A stretch of DNA of 15,759 nucleotides from an uncultured Collinsella sp. Its GTDB lineage: Bacteria > Actinomycetota > Coriobacteriia > Coriobacteriales > Coriobacteriaceae. The DNA lies in NCBI GenBank assembly GCA_902494605.1, contig CABUUG010000030.1, positions 1 through 15,759 of the forward strand. The letters run 5' to 3'. The position numbers and the translations under genes were made by a program. This document shows, in pieces, positions 5,440 to 12,887 of the stretch (positions are counted from its first letter, which is position 1; every line of letters starts with the position of its first letter). The notes beneath the pieces were generated by a model, which ran no database searches, had not been told where the DNA came from, and saw only the letters and a list, made by a program, of their open reading frames with translations.

Positions 5440-5964
5440 ATGGCTCGTAATCAGAAGCAGCAGCGCGAGGCCTCCGAGTTCGAGGAGCGCGTCGTTTACA
5501 TCAACCGCGTGTCGAAGACCGTCAAGGGTGGTCGTCGCATGAGCCTCGTCGCTCTCGTCGTCGTTGGCGACGGCAAGGGCAACGTCGGCGTTGGCATGGG
5601 CAAGTCCGCTGAGGTGCCCATGGCCATCTCCAAGGCATCTCTCGATGCCAAGAAGAACATGTTCCACGTGCCGGTGACCGAGCAGGGCACCATCCCGCAC
5701 GAGGTTCTCGGCCACTTTGGTGCCGGCCGCATCATCATCAAGCCCGCTGTCGAGGGTACCGGCGTTATCGCCGGCGGCGCTGTGCGTCCCCTCTTTGAGC
5801 TTGCTGGCATCAAGAACGTCCTGTCCAAGTCCCTCGGTACCGACAACGGCCTCAACATCATCAAGGCTGCCGTCGAGGGCCTCAAGGAGCTCTCCAGCCC
5901 TGAGGACGTCGCGGCTCGCCGTGGCCTGACGGTCTCCGAGATGTTCGTCGGTAAGGAGAACTAA
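5440..5964 (+). CDS. rpsE: Small-subunit ribosomal protein S5 (uS5)
   Basis: The 174-residue protein acts in decoding fidelity and mRNA unwinding at the 30S entry channel. The N-terminal double-stranded RNA-binding-like domain (about 13-75) carries FEERVVYINRVSKTVKGGRR and VGDGKGNVGVGMGKS. The C-terminal domain carries GAGRIIIKPAVEGTGVIAGG (about 94-113) and ends LTVSEMFVG. The strong AGGAGGT overlaps the end of rplR. A minimal ATG-TAG pair (5431-5436) lies between this site and the true ATG at 5440; it is too close to the Shine-Dalgarno to be a likely start. Confidence 0.97.
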   Translation: MARNQKQQREASEFEERVVYINRVSKTVKGGRRMSLVALVVVGDGKGNVGVGMGKSAEVPMAISKASLDAKKNMFHVPVTEQGTIPHEVLGHFGAGRIIIKPAVEGTGVIAGGAVRPLFELAGIKNVLSKSLGTDNGLNIIKAAVEGLKELSSPEDVAARRGLTVSEMFVGKEN

Positions 5965-5966
5965 GC

Positions 5967-6149
5967 ATGGCTGACACCATCAAGATCAAGCAGGTCCGCA
6001 GCACCAACGGTTGCAAGCAGGACCAGGTCCGTACTGTCCGTGCCCTCGGTCTCCACAGAATCCGCGAGGTTCGCGAGATTGCTGACAACGAGTCCGTCCG
6101 CGGCATGATCTTCAAGGTCAAGCACCTTGTCGAGATTGTAGAGGAGTAG
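5967..6149 (+). CDS. rpmD: Large-subunit ribosomal protein L30 (uL30)
   Basis: The 60-residue protein is the short bacterial L30. It starts MADTIKIKQVRSTNG and contains the L30 core VRTVRALGLHRIREVREIAD and the ending GMIFKVKHLVEIVEE. Only 2 nt separate it from rpsE, and its AAGGAGAA (5953-5960) lies inside the rpsE coding end, which suggests translational coupling. L30 binds domain II of 23S rRNA at the subunit surface. Confidence 0.96.
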   Translation: MADTIKIKQVRSTNGCKQDQVRTVRALGLHRIREVREIADNESVRGMIFKVKHLVEIVEE

Positions 6150-6152
6150 CAA

Positions 6153-6602
6153 ATGCAGCTTCACGATCTTACTCCCGCGCCCGGTTCCACCAAGAACCGC
6201 AAGCGCGTCGGCCGTGGCAATTCTTCGGGTCACGGCACCACTTCTGGCCGCGGTCAGAAGGGCCAGGGTTCCCGCTCTGGCGGCACCAAGGGTGCCGGCT
6301 TCGAGGGTGGCCAGACTCCGCTGGCCATGCGCCTGCCCAAGCTTCCGGGCTTCCGCAACCCCCGTCGTATCGAGTACACCGCTGTTAACGTTGAGCGTCT
6401 CGAGCGCAAGTTCGAGGACGGCGCTGTGATCGACGGTGCCGCTCTTAAGGCTGCTCGCATCACCAAGAGCGAGTTCGAGCCCGTCAAGGTGCTCGGCAAT
6501 GGTGAGCTCACCAAGAAGTTCACGGTCAAGGTCGACAAGGTCAGCGCTTCTGCGCAGGCCAAGATCGAGGCCGCCGGCGGAAAGGTCGAGCTGCCGTGCT
6601 AA
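6153..6602 (+). CDS. rplO: Large-subunit ribosomal protein L15 (uL15)
   Basis: The 149-residue protein has the glycine- and arginine-rich extended N-terminus of L15 (about 10-50: RKRVGRGNSSGHGTTSGRG, GQKGQGSRSG) and the globular C-terminal half with RLPKLPGFRNPRR and the ending AAGGKVELPC. It is a late 50S assembly protein contacting 23S rRNA. GAGGAG (6141-6146) overlaps the end of rpmD. The stop codon at 6600-6602 lies within the first codons of secY (GTG 6596), a 7-nt overlap. Confidence 0.97.
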   Translation: MQLHDLTPAPGSTKNRKRVGRGNSSGHGTTSGRGQKGQGSRSGGTKGAGFEGGQTPLAMRLPKLPGFRNPRRIEYTAVNVERLERKFEDGAVIDGAALKAARITKSEFEPVKVLGNGELTKKFTVKVDKVSASAQAKIEAAGGKVELPC

Positions 6603-7882
6603 ATGGTCTTAAGAATGCTTTCCGCATCAAAGAATTGCGCGAAAAGATTCTTTTTACCATAGCTATGCTCGTCGTGTACCGCATTGGTGCGCACGTTCCT
6701 GTGCCCGGCATTCCCTTCCAGGGGATGCTGGGCCTTTTCTCGACCGATAACAATTCGGTCGCCGCAGGTGCTATGGCCCTCCTGAATCTTTTCTCTGGCG
6801 GCGCGTTGAGCTATGTGTCGGTGTTTTCGCTGGGCATCATGCCTTACATCACCAGCTCGATCATCCTCCAGATGCTCCAGGCCGTCGTGCCTTCCCTGCA
6901 TGAGCTTGCCCGCGAGGGCGAGGTCGGTCAGACCAAGATTACGCAGTATTCGCGTTACCTCACCCTGGCTCTGGCAATCCTCAACTCCGTGGGTTACCTC
7001 TTCCTCTTTAAGAGCTTCGGCATCAGCTTTAATGGCGCCGGCGCTCCCGAGATCATCTTCGACCTCATGATCGTCGGTACGCTCACCGCGGGCGCTATGC
7101 TGATCATGTGGATTGGTGAGCTCATCACCCAGCGCGGTATCGGCAATGGCATGTCGCTGATCATCTTCGCGAACATCATGGCCGGTCTGCCGCAGGCTAT
7201 CTTCTCCAGCACCGAGGGCAACGCCGGTGGCATCATCACCATGGTGATCATCTGCGCCATCATCCTGCTGGTTATCCCGCTGATTGTTTTCCTTGAGCGC
7301 GGCCAGCGCCGCATCCCGGTCTCCTACGCTAAGCGCGTCGTGGGCCGTCGCATGATGGGTGGCCAGACCACCTACCTGCCCATCAAGGTCAACACCGCGG
7401 GTGTCGTGCCGATCATCTTCGCTTCGGCGCTGCTGTACTTCCCGGCTCAGATTGCCGTGTTCTTCCCCGGCATCGGCTGGATTCAGGCAGTTGCCTCCGC
7501 GCTTTCGACCGGTTGGCTCAACTGGGTGCTTAACGTTGTCCTCATTGTGTTCTTCGCGTACTTCTACACCTCCATGGTGTTCAACCCCGATGACACGGCC
7601 GATAACCTTAAGAAGCAGGGCGGCTTTATTCCGGGCGTCCGTCCGGGTAGGGCTACCGCGGCCTACATCAAGAACGCGCTCAACAAGATCACGCTTCCCA
7701 GCGCTGTCTTTTTGGCGCTCATCGCCATCGTGCCTTCGATTATCTTCTCCTTCACGGGTAACCATCTGATCCAGGCATTTGGCGGCACGTCCATCCTCAT
7801 CATGGTCGGCGTCGTGCTCGACACGGTCGATAAGCTCGAAGGCCAGATCAAGATGTATGATTACGATGGATTCTTTAAATAG
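6596..7882 (+). CDS. secY: Preprotein translocase subunit SecY
   Basis: The 428-residue integral membrane protein is the channel of the Sec translocon. Ten hydrophobic segments can be traced, from ILFTIAMLVVYRI near residue 20 to the last around 395-415. The family block GIMPYITSSIILQML (about 80-94) and the cytoplasmic loops ERGQRRIPVSYAKRVVG (about 232-248) and NPDDTADNLKKQGGFIPG (about 329-346) are clear. The GTG start at 6596 gives the typical LNGLKNAFRIKELREK beginning and overlaps rplO by 7 nt. GGAAAGG (6579-6585) can serve as its ribosome binding site. The next in-phase ATG would remove the conserved N-terminus. Confidence 0.97.
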   Translation: MLNGLKNAFRIKELREKILFTIAMLVVYRIGAHVPVPGIPFQGMLGLFSTDNNSVAAGAMALLNLFSGGALSYVSVFSLGIMPYITSSIILQMLQAVVPSLHELAREGEVGQTKITQYSRYLTLALAILNSVGYLFLFKSFGISFNGAGAPEIIFDLMIVGTLTAGAMLIMWIGELITQRGIGNGMSLIIFANIMAGLPQAIFSSTEGNAGGIITMVIICAIILLVIPLIVFLERGQRRIPVSYAKRVVGRRMMGGQTTYLPIKVNTAGVVPIIFASALLYFPAQIAVFFPGIGWIQAVASALSTGWLNWVLNVVLIVFFAYFYTSMVFNPDDTADNLKKQGGFIPGVRPGRATAAYIKNALNKITLPSAVFLALIAIVPSIIFSFTGNHLIQAFGGTSILIMVGVVLDTVDKLEGQIKMYDYDGFFK

Positions 7883-7900
7883 GCTAGAGGAGGATTGCTC

Positions 7901-8527
7901 ATGAACCTCGTATTGCTCGGAGCTCCGGGTGCCGGTAAGGGTACCGTCGCACAGGAGCTCGTCGCCGAGTTTGGCGTCGCCCATATTTCCACGGGCGACC
8001 TGCTGCGTGCTGCCGTCAAGGGTGGCACCGAGCTTGGTATTCAGGCTAAGAAGTACATGGACGCTGGCGAGCTCGTTCCCGACCAGCTCGTGATCGACCT
8101 TGTCAAGGAGCGCCTTGCCGCCGATGACGCCCAGCAGGGCTTCATCCTCGACGGCTTCCCGCGCAACACCGCCCAGGCCGTGACGCTCGATTCCGAGCTC
8201 TCCGCCATGGGTCGCGAGATCGACTGCGCCCTTCTGGTCGATGTGGCCCCCGAGGTCATTATCGATCGTCTGTCTTCGCGTCGCACCTGCCGCGCCTGCG
8301 GTTACACCGGCACCGCTGCCGATGCTACCTGCCCCAAGTGTGGCGGCGAGATGTATCAGCGCGACGACGACAAGCCCGAGACCATCAAGAACCGTCTCGA
8401 CGTCTACGAGAAGTCCACGAGCCCGCTCGTCGACTACTATCGTGGCCAGGGTCTGCTCAAGTCGGTCAACGGTGACCAGGCTCGCGAGACCGTGTACGGG
8501 GATGTCAAAGAGGCTCTCGGTCTATGA
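7901..8527 (+). CDS. adk: Adenylate kinase, zinc-LID type
   Basis: The 208-residue enzyme interconverts ATP plus AMP and two ADP. The P-loop is GAPGAGKGT (7-15), STGDLLR (30-36) lines the AMP site, and DGFPRN (84-89) is the family signature. The LID carries C130-x2-C133 and C144-x2-C147, the four-cysteine zinc form found in Gram-positive and many thermophilic enzymes. I chose ATG 7901 because AGAGGAGG (7886-7893) stands 7 nt before it; a TTG at 7895 would add two residues but sits against the Shine-Dalgarno. The stop overlaps the map start (ATGA at 8524-8527). Confidence 0.96.
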   Translation: MNLVLLGAPGAGKGTVAQELVAEFGVAHISTGDLLRAAVKGGTELGIQAKKYMDAGELVPDQLVIDLVKERLAADDAQQGFILDGFPRNTAQAVTLDSELSAMGREIDCALLVDVAPEVIIDRLSSRRTCRACGYTGTAADATCPKCGGEMYQRDDDKPETIKNRLDVYEKSTSPLVDYYRGQGLLKSVNGDQARETVYGDVKEALGL

Positions 8528-9312
8528 TCAAGATTAAGTCTGCAACGCAAATCGAGCAGATGAAGAAGGCAGGAGCGCTATCTAAGATGGCGCTCCGCCA
8601 CGTTGGAGCCATGGTGCGCCCCGGCGTTTCGACTTTTGAGCTCGATCAGCTCGCGGAGCAGATTATCCGCATGCATGGTGGCACCCCAGCCTTTAAGGGT
8701 TACGGCGGGTTTCCCGGAACCATTTGCGCATCGATTAACGATGCCGTGGTACACGGTATTCCCAACCCCGACATGATCCTGCGCGATGGCGATATCATCT
8801 CCATCGATACGGGAGCCGTTGTCGACGGTTGGGTCGGCGATAACGCTTGGACGTTTTTCGTCGGCACCCCCACGCCCGAAGCCAAGGCTTTGTGTGAGGT
8901 CACGCGCGATTGCCTTAAGGCTGCCATCGAGCAGGCTGTTCCCGGTAACCATATCGGGGACGTCGGTTATGCCGTTCAGTCCCTCGCCGAGTCTCACGGT
9001 TACGGCGTGCTTCGTGATTATGTTGGCCATGGCATTGGACGCGTGATGCACGAGGACCCCAACGTTCCTAACTATGGAAAGAAGGGGAGGGGCGTTCGCC
9101 TCCAGGCCGGCATGGTCATTGCCATCGAGCCGATGGTTACGATGGGTTCCAACCATGTGAGCACGGGCTCCGACGGTTGGATTGTTACGACCAACGACCA
9201 CCTGCCTGCCGCGCACTACGAGAACACCGTCGCCATTACCAATGACGGTCCGGTGATTCTCACCACGGATGCCCAAGGTGCTTGGTGCTCGCTCCAAGGC
9301 GGAGAAATGTAA
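8524..9312 (+). CDS. map: Methionine aminopeptidase, type I
   Basis: The 262-residue enzyme removes the initiator methionine from nascent proteins. The five metal ligands of the family can be placed by motif: D95 (SIDTG), D106 (VGDNAW), H169 (GHGIG), E202 (IEPM) and E233 (YENT). D95 and D106 are 11 apart, as in the Escherichia coli enzyme, and the second histidine H176 (MHEDP) is present. There is no N-terminal zinc-finger extension. It overlaps adk by 4 nt, so it is probably translated by re-initiation. It closes the spc part of the cluster. Confidence 0.96.
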   Translation: MIKIKSATQIEQMKKAGALSKMALRHVGAMVRPGVSTFELDQLAEQIIRMHGGTPAFKGYGGFPGTICASINDAVVHGIPNPDMILRDGDIISIDTGAVVDGWVGDNAWTFFVGTPTPEAKALCEVTRDCLKAAIEQAVPGNHIGDVGYAVQSLAESHGYGVLRDYVGHGIGRVMHEDPNVPNYGKKGRGVRLQAGMVIAIEPMVTMGSNHVSTGSDGWIVTTNDHLPAAHYENTVAITNDGPVILTTDAQGAWCSLQGGEM

Positions 9313-9348
9313 CAAGTTCCACTTAGTTGTGGAGCCATTACGAAGTTA

Positions 9349-9377
9349 TTACGATGCGTGCATACGTGTTGTAGAAT
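9349..9377 (+). promoter_or_regulatory. Candidate promoter for infA and the alpha-operon block
   Basis: TAGAAT (9372-9377, 5 of 6 to the -10 consensus) lies 17 bp after TTACGA (9349-9354, 3 of 6 to the -35 consensus) in an AT-rich dip within the 104-nt map-infA spacer. A small hairpin, TCCAC-GTGGA (9318-9333), lies between the map stop and this site but has no T-run. Transcription from spc may also continue through. The element would give infA and the genes to rplQ their own start. Confidence 0.5.
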
Positions 9378-9416
9378 ACTCAATCGCTGTCGTTTTCTAG
9401 AGAAAGATGATTGCTT

Positions 9417-9635
9417 GTGAAGAAGGAAGACGCAATTGAGCTCGAGGGTACGGTAAAGGAACCGCTGCCCAATGCCATGTTTAAGGTCGAGCTCGAGAAC
9501 GGTCATTCGGTTCTGTGCAACATTTCTGGCAAGATCCGAATGAATTACATCCGTATTCTCCCCGGTGACAGGGTTGTCGTGGAGCTTTCCCCGTACGACC
9601 TGACCCGCGGCCGCATCACCTATCGCTACAAATAG
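9417..9635 (+). CDS. infA: Translation initiation factor IF-1
   Basis: The product is a single S1-like OB fold that occupies the 30S A site during initiation. Core segments are AIELEGTVKEPLPNAMFKV, ELENGHSVLCNISGKIR, NYIRILPGDRV and ELSPYDLTRGRITYRYK. GTG 9417 gives 72 residues, the standard length. An in-frame TTG at 9411 would give 74. The upstream sequence GAGAAAG (9400-9406) is a poor Shine-Dalgarno for either, so the start is likely but not certain. A 150-nt spacer follows before rpmJ. Confidence 0.95.
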   Translation: MKKEDAIELEGTVKEPLPNAMFKVELENGHSVLCNISGKIRMNYIRILPGDRVVVELSPYDLTRGRITYRYK

Positions 9636-9659
9636 CGGCACGCATACACGCACTCCATT

Positions 9660-9693
9660 TCCGACTGCAGGCTTAGCTCAACCTACGGTCGGA
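9660..9693 (+). other. Strong hairpin in the infA-rpmJ spacer
   Basis: Twelve positions on the left (9660-9671) face twelve on the right (9682-9693): ten Watson-Crick pairs, one G-U and one C-A mismatch, around a 10-nt loop. No T-run follows. Further weak pairings (AGCC 9709-9712 with GGCT 9731-9734; CGCC with GGCG near 9724-9739) suggest the spacer as a whole is folded. It could be a leader for rpmJ-rpsM expression. Confidence 0.55.
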
Positions 9694-9785
9694 TTGTGTG
9701 TGAAGACCAGCCATAGTTTTAAACGCCTGCGGCTGGGCGAGTAGATAGTAGGGAAGTAGTTTGAGCGCTACCGAAAGGAAGAACG

Positions 9786-9899
9786 ATGAAGGTACGTCCT
9801 TCGGTCAAGAAGATGTGCGATAAGTGCAAAATCATTAGGCGCCATGGCAAGGTCCTCGTCATTTGCGAGAACCCCCGTCATAAGCAGCGTCAGGGTTAA
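9786..9899 (+). CDS. rpmJ: Large-subunit ribosomal protein L36 (bL36), zinc-ribbon form
   Basis: This 37-residue protein starts MKVRPSVKKMCDKCKIIRRH and ends NPRHKQRQG. The zinc ligands are C11, C14, C27 and H32, the zinc-containing form of L36. AAAGGAAGAA (9774-9783) precedes the ATG. It lies between infA and rpsM, the usual place, with only 14 nt to rpsM. L36 binds 23S rRNA near the L7/L12 stalk base. Confidence 0.95.
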   Translation: MKVRPSVKKMCDKCKIIRRHGKVLVICENPRHKQRQG

Positions 9900-9913
9900 G
9901 AGAGGAGACTACG

Positions 9914-10288
9914 TTGGCCCGTATTAATGGTGTCGACCTCCCGCGTGAGAAGCGCGTTGAGATCGGTCTGACCTACATTTACGGCATCGGCCGCACCACT
10001 GCGACGAAGATTTGCGTCGAGTGCAACGTTAACGTGGATACGCGCGTTAAGGACCTCACCGAGGATGAGGTTAACGCCATCCGCGATTATATCGACAAGA
10101 ACCAGATCATGGTTGAGGGCGACCTCCGCCGTGAGCGCAACCAGAACGTCAAGCGCCTTATGGACATCGGCTGCAACCGCGGCCTTCGTCACCGCAAGGG
10201 CCTCCCGGTCCGCGGTCAGCGCACCCACACTAACGCTCGTACCCGCAAGGGCCCGAAGCGTCAGATCGGTGCTAAGAAGAAGAAATAA
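9914..10288 (+). CDS. rpsM: Small-subunit ribosomal protein S13 (uS13)
   Basis: The 124-residue protein sits in the 30S head and contacts P-site tRNA and, through bridges B1a and B1b, the 50S. The start reads MARINGVDLPREKRVEIGL, initiated at TTG 9914 behind AGAGGAGAC (9900-9908); no ATG or GTG gives the conserved N-terminus. YIYGIGRTTA (21-30) is the helix-two-turn-helix region. The C-terminal signature GLRHRKGLPVRGQRTHTNA and the lysine-rich tail are intact. TTG starts are uncommon for highly expressed ribosomal genes and may lower initiation. Confidence 0.96.
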   Translation: MARINGVDLPREKRVEIGLTYIYGIGRTTATKICVECNVNVDTRVKDLTEDEVNAIRDYIDKNQIMVEGDLRRERNQNVKRLMDIGCNRGLRHRKGLPVRGQRTHTNARTRKGPKRQIGAKKKK

Positions 10289-10302
10289 GGAGCGCTAGAT
10301 AG

Positions 10303-10707
10303 ATGGCTACTGCTAAGAAGAACGTTCGCGCTGCCCGTCTGAAGCGCGCGGACCGTAAGAACATTTCCGTGGGCCAGGCTCACATTCGTTCTACGTTCAA
10401 CAACACGATCGTTTCGATCACCGATCCCCAGGGCAACGTCATTTCCTGGAAGTCGGCTGGCCAGGTGGGCTTCAAGGGCTCCCGTAAGTCCACGCCGTTC
10501 GCTGCCCAGATGGCTGCCGAGGCTGCCGCCAAGCAGGCCATGGAGCACGGTATGAAGAAGGTTTCCGTCTTCGTCAAGGGCCCCGGCTCCGGTCGTGAGA
10601 CCGCCATCCGCTCCCTCCAGGCTGCTGGCCTCGAGGTCTCGAGCATCCAGGACAAGACCCCCATTCCGCACAACGGCTGCCGCCCCAAGAAGCGTCGCCG
10701 CGTGTAA
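10303..10707 (+). CDS. rpsK: Small-subunit ribosomal protein S11 (uS11)
   Basis: The 134-residue protein forms part of the 30S platform near the E-site codon. It contains AHIRSTFNNTIVSITDPQGN and the signature segment GRETAIRSLQAAGLEVSSIQD, ending HNGCRPKKRRRV, the standard S11 end. AAGGAG (10287-10292) overlaps the rpsM end and stands 10 nt before the ATG. Gene order rpsM-rpsK-rpsD-rpoA-rplQ is the classic alpha operon. Confidence 0.97.
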   Translation: MATAKKNVRAARLKRADRKNISVGQAHIRSTFNNTIVSITDPQGNVISWKSAGQVGFKGSRKSTPFAAQMAAEAAAKQAMEHGMKKVSVFVKGPGSGRETAIRSLQAAGLEVSSIQDKTPIPHNGCRPKKRRRV

Positions 10708-10726
10708 CTGAAAGGATCGTATCAAT

Positions 10727-11323
10727 ATGGCAATCGACAGGACTCCTGTTCTTAAGCGCTGCCGTCAGCTCGGGATCGATCCCGCTGAGCTCGGTTACAG
10801 CAGCAAGAAGGAATCTATCCGTCAGCCCAAGCGCCGTCGCAAGGAATCTGAGTACGGCATGCAGCTGCGCGAGAAGCAGAAGGTCAAGTTCATCTATGGC
10901 GTTCTGGAGAAGCAGTTCCACGGCTACTTCAACAAGGCCCGCAAGATGAACGGCGTCACCGGTGAGAACCTCATGATCATTCTTGAGTCTCGCCTCGACA
11001 ACGTCGTCTTCCGTCTTGGCTTCGCCCGCACCCGCAAAGAGGCTCGTCAGTCCGTCCGTCACGGTCACTTCACCGTGAACGGCAAGCGCGTGGACATTCC
11101 GTCCTACCGCGTCAAGGCCGGCGACGTCGTCGCTGTCGGCGAGAAGTTCCGTGACCTCCTCCCCATCAAGGAGGCTCTGATTTCCTCCGAGCGCTTTGAG
11201 GTCCCTGGCTGGCTCGAGGTCGATATCGAGAAGCTGTCTGGTAACGTGCTCGCTCTGCCGACGCGTGAGCAGATCAGCGGTGATATCAACGAGCAGCTCA
11301 TCGTCGAGCTCTACTCTAAGTAG
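10727..11323 (+). CDS. rpsD: Small-subunit ribosomal protein S4 (uS4), zinc-free form
   Basis: The 198-residue primary 16S-binding protein is also the alpha-operon repressor in Escherichia coli. The S4 RNA-binding domain (about 87-147) has LESRLDNVVFRLGFARTRKE and VRHGHFTVNGKRVDIPSY. The N-terminus has only Cys12 of the four-cysteine zinc site found in the zinc-binding form, so this is the zinc-independent type. AAAGGA (10711-10716) precedes ATG 10727. It ends DINEQLIVELYSK, as expected. Confidence 0.97.
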   Translation: MAIDRTPVLKRCRQLGIDPAELGYSSKKESIRQPKRRRKESEYGMQLREKQKVKFIYGVLEKQFHGYFNKARKMNGVTGENLMIILESRLDNVVFRLGFARTRKEARQSVRHGHFTVNGKRVDIPSYRVKAGDVVAVGEKFRDLLPIKEALISSERFEVPGWLEVDIEKLSGNVLALPTREQISGDINEQLIVELYSK

Positions 11324-11355
11324 TCCATCCGGGCTGCTGAGGCTGGAGGTAATAC

Positions 11356-12297
11356 ATGTCAGAATTCATTAGGCCTCAGGTTCAGGTCGAAGAGATCAAC
11401 GAGACCTCTGCTCGTGTCTCCGTCGAGCCGCTCGAGCGTGGCTACGGCGATACGCTGGGTAACTCGCTTCGTCGTGTTCTTCTGTCCTCGCTCGAGGGTG
11501 CCGCCGTCGAGGCCATTCAGATCGATGGTGCGCAGCACGAGTTCATGACCATCCCTAACATGGTCGAGGATGTCACCGACATCGTCCTGAATGTCAAGGG
11601 TCTTGTCTTCAGGGCTCTCGGCACGACCGACGAGGCGACCGCCACCATCTCGGTTGACGGCCCCTGCGAGGTCACCGGTGCGGACTTCTTTATTCCGTCC
11701 GAGTTTGAGCTGGTCAACCCCGAGCAGCACATTGCTACGCTCACCGAGGGTGGCCATCTCACCATGAGCATGCGCATCGGCTATGGCCGCGGCTATGTCT
11801 CTGGCGAGGCTAACAAGCGTGACAACGATCCCATCGGTGTGATCAACGTCGACTCGCTGTACTCGCCGGTGTCCCGTTGCGCCAAGCTCGTTGAGGCTTG
11901 CCGTGTCGGCCAGCATACCGACTACGACCGCCTTGTCCTCGAGATCGAGACCAACGGTTCCATCGCCCCGCGCGACGCCGTGGTCCAGGCTGCCAATATC
12001 ATCAACCAGCATATGGCCGCCTTTATGAACCTTGCCGAGACCCCCGAGGTCGAGGAGGAGGCTTCGATCTTCGCTCCCGAGGTCACCAACGACAACGCCG
12101 AGCTGGACAAGCAGATCGAGGATCTGGACCTTTCCGTCCGTTCCTACAACTGCCTTAAGCGCGCCAGCATTCACTCGGTCCGTCAGCTCGTTGAGTTCTC
12201 GGAGAACGATCTGCTCAACATCCGTAACTTCGGTGTTAAGTCGATCGAGGAAGTGAAGGACAAGCTTGAGTCCATGGGCCTGAGCCTGAAGGCTTAA
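11356..12297 (+). CDS. rpoA: DNA-directed RNA polymerase subunit alpha
   Basis: The 313-residue protein assembles the core polymerase. The N-terminal dimerisation and assembly domain (about 1-225) includes GYGDTLGNSLRRVLLSSLEG (29-48). A linker of about 20 residues rich in acidic residues leads to the C-terminal domain (about 250-313). That domain contains DLDLSVRSYNCLKRASI and NIRNFGVKSIEEVKDKL. R262, N265, C266 and K295 correspond to the UP-element and activator-contact residues R265, N268, C269 and K298 of Escherichia coli, so DNA contact should be intact. GGAGGT (11345-11350) precedes the ATG. Confidence 0.97.
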   Translation: MSEFIRPQVQVEEINETSARVSVEPLERGYGDTLGNSLRRVLLSSLEGAAVEAIQIDGAQHEFMTIPNMVEDVTDIVLNVKGLVFRALGTTDEATATISVDGPCEVTGADFFIPSEFELVNPEQHIATLTEGGHLTMSMRIGYGRGYVSGEANKRDNDPIGVINVDSLYSPVSRCAKLVEACRVGQHTDYDRLVLEIETNGSIAPRDAVVQAANIINQHMAAFMNLAETPEVEEEASIFAPEVTNDNAELDKQIEDLDLSVRSYNCLKRASIHSVRQLVEFSENDLLNIRNFGVKSIEEVKDKLESMGLSLKA

Positions 12298-12327
12298 TGC
12301 TTCGCATATTTGAGGAGAAACTAGACC

Positions 12328-12795
12328 ATGCGTCACAACGTTAAGAAGGGCCTGAAGCTCGGCACCGATGCGAGCCACACCAAGGCCATGAAGAAGAGCC
12401 TTGCTAAGGCCCTCTTCGAGAACGACCGCATCAAGACTACCGAGACCCGCGCTAAGGCGCTGCGTTCGGTCGTCGACCCGATCATCACCTGGGCCAAGAA
12501 GGGCGACCTGCACTCTCGTCGTCTGGCTATCGCCAAGCTCGGCGATAAGCAGCTCGTTGCCGAGATTTTCGACAAGGCTGCTCAGGGCATGTGGCAGGAC
12601 CGCAACGGCGGTTACACCCGCATCATGAAGCTTGGTAACCGTAAGGGCGATAACGCTCCTATCGTTATCATGGAGCTCGTCACCGAGCCTTGCACGCCTA
12701 AGGCCAAGAAGGCTGCTCCGGCCCCCAAGAAGGCCGCTGCTCCCAAGAAGGTCGAGGCTGTCGAGGAGGCTCCTGCTGAGGAGACGGCTGAGTAG
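12328..12795 (+). CDS. rplQ: Large-subunit ribosomal protein L17 (bL17) with charged C-terminal tail
   Basis: The first about 118 residues are a standard L17: MRHNVKKGLKLGTDASHTKAM, then RIKTTETRAKALRSVVDPIITWAKKGDLHSRRLA and GYTRIMKLGNRKGDNAP. L17 surrounds the exit tunnel of the 50S subunit. The remaining about 35 residues are an Ala-Lys-Pro then Glu-rich tail (KKAAPAPKKAAAPKK, then EAVEEAPAEETAE), making it 155 residues against 127 in Escherichia coli. Such tails are known in actinobacterial ribosomal proteins. TGAGGAG (12310-12316) precedes the ATG. It is the last gene before a strong terminator. Confidence 0.96.
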   Translation: MRHNVKKGLKLGTDASHTKAMKKSLAKALFENDRIKTTETRAKALRSVVDPIITWAKKGDLHSRRLAIAKLGDKQLVAEIFDKAAQGMWQDRNGGYTRIMKLGNRKGDNAPIVIMELVTEPCTPKAKKAAPAPKKAAAPKKVEAVEEAPAEETAE

Positions 12796-12821
12796 ACATT
12801 CTGTCTGCATAGGCTATATTC

Positions 12822-12852
12822 GAGGGGTACGTTCGCGTACCCCTCTTTTTTT
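12822..12852 (+). terminator. Rho-independent terminator after rplQ
   Basis: GAGGGGTACG (12822-12831) and CGTACCCCTC (12836-12845) form a perfect 10-bp stem with a TTCG tetraloop, followed directly by seven T residues (12846-12852). This closes the ribosomal transcription unit 26 nt after the rplQ stop. Confidence 0.95.
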
Positions 12853-12887
12853 GTCGCAATACCGTTGCTAGTTTGTTGGGAGCGCCC

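Noticed and set aside
7895..7900. TTG as start of adk
   Set aside because: Only about 1 nt from the AGAGGAGG element; ATG 7901 has correct spacing and gives the standard N-terminus.
6599..7984. Antisense open frame (461 codons) opposite secY
   Set aside because: Highly charged Asp/His/Arg-rich translation typical of the reverse complement of a hydrophobic membrane protein gene; secY is clear on the plus strand.
11359..12810. Antisense open frame (483 codons) opposite rpoA and rplQ
   Set aside because: Covers two well-recognised genes and their junction, with no convincing ribosome binding site; a codon-bias shadow.
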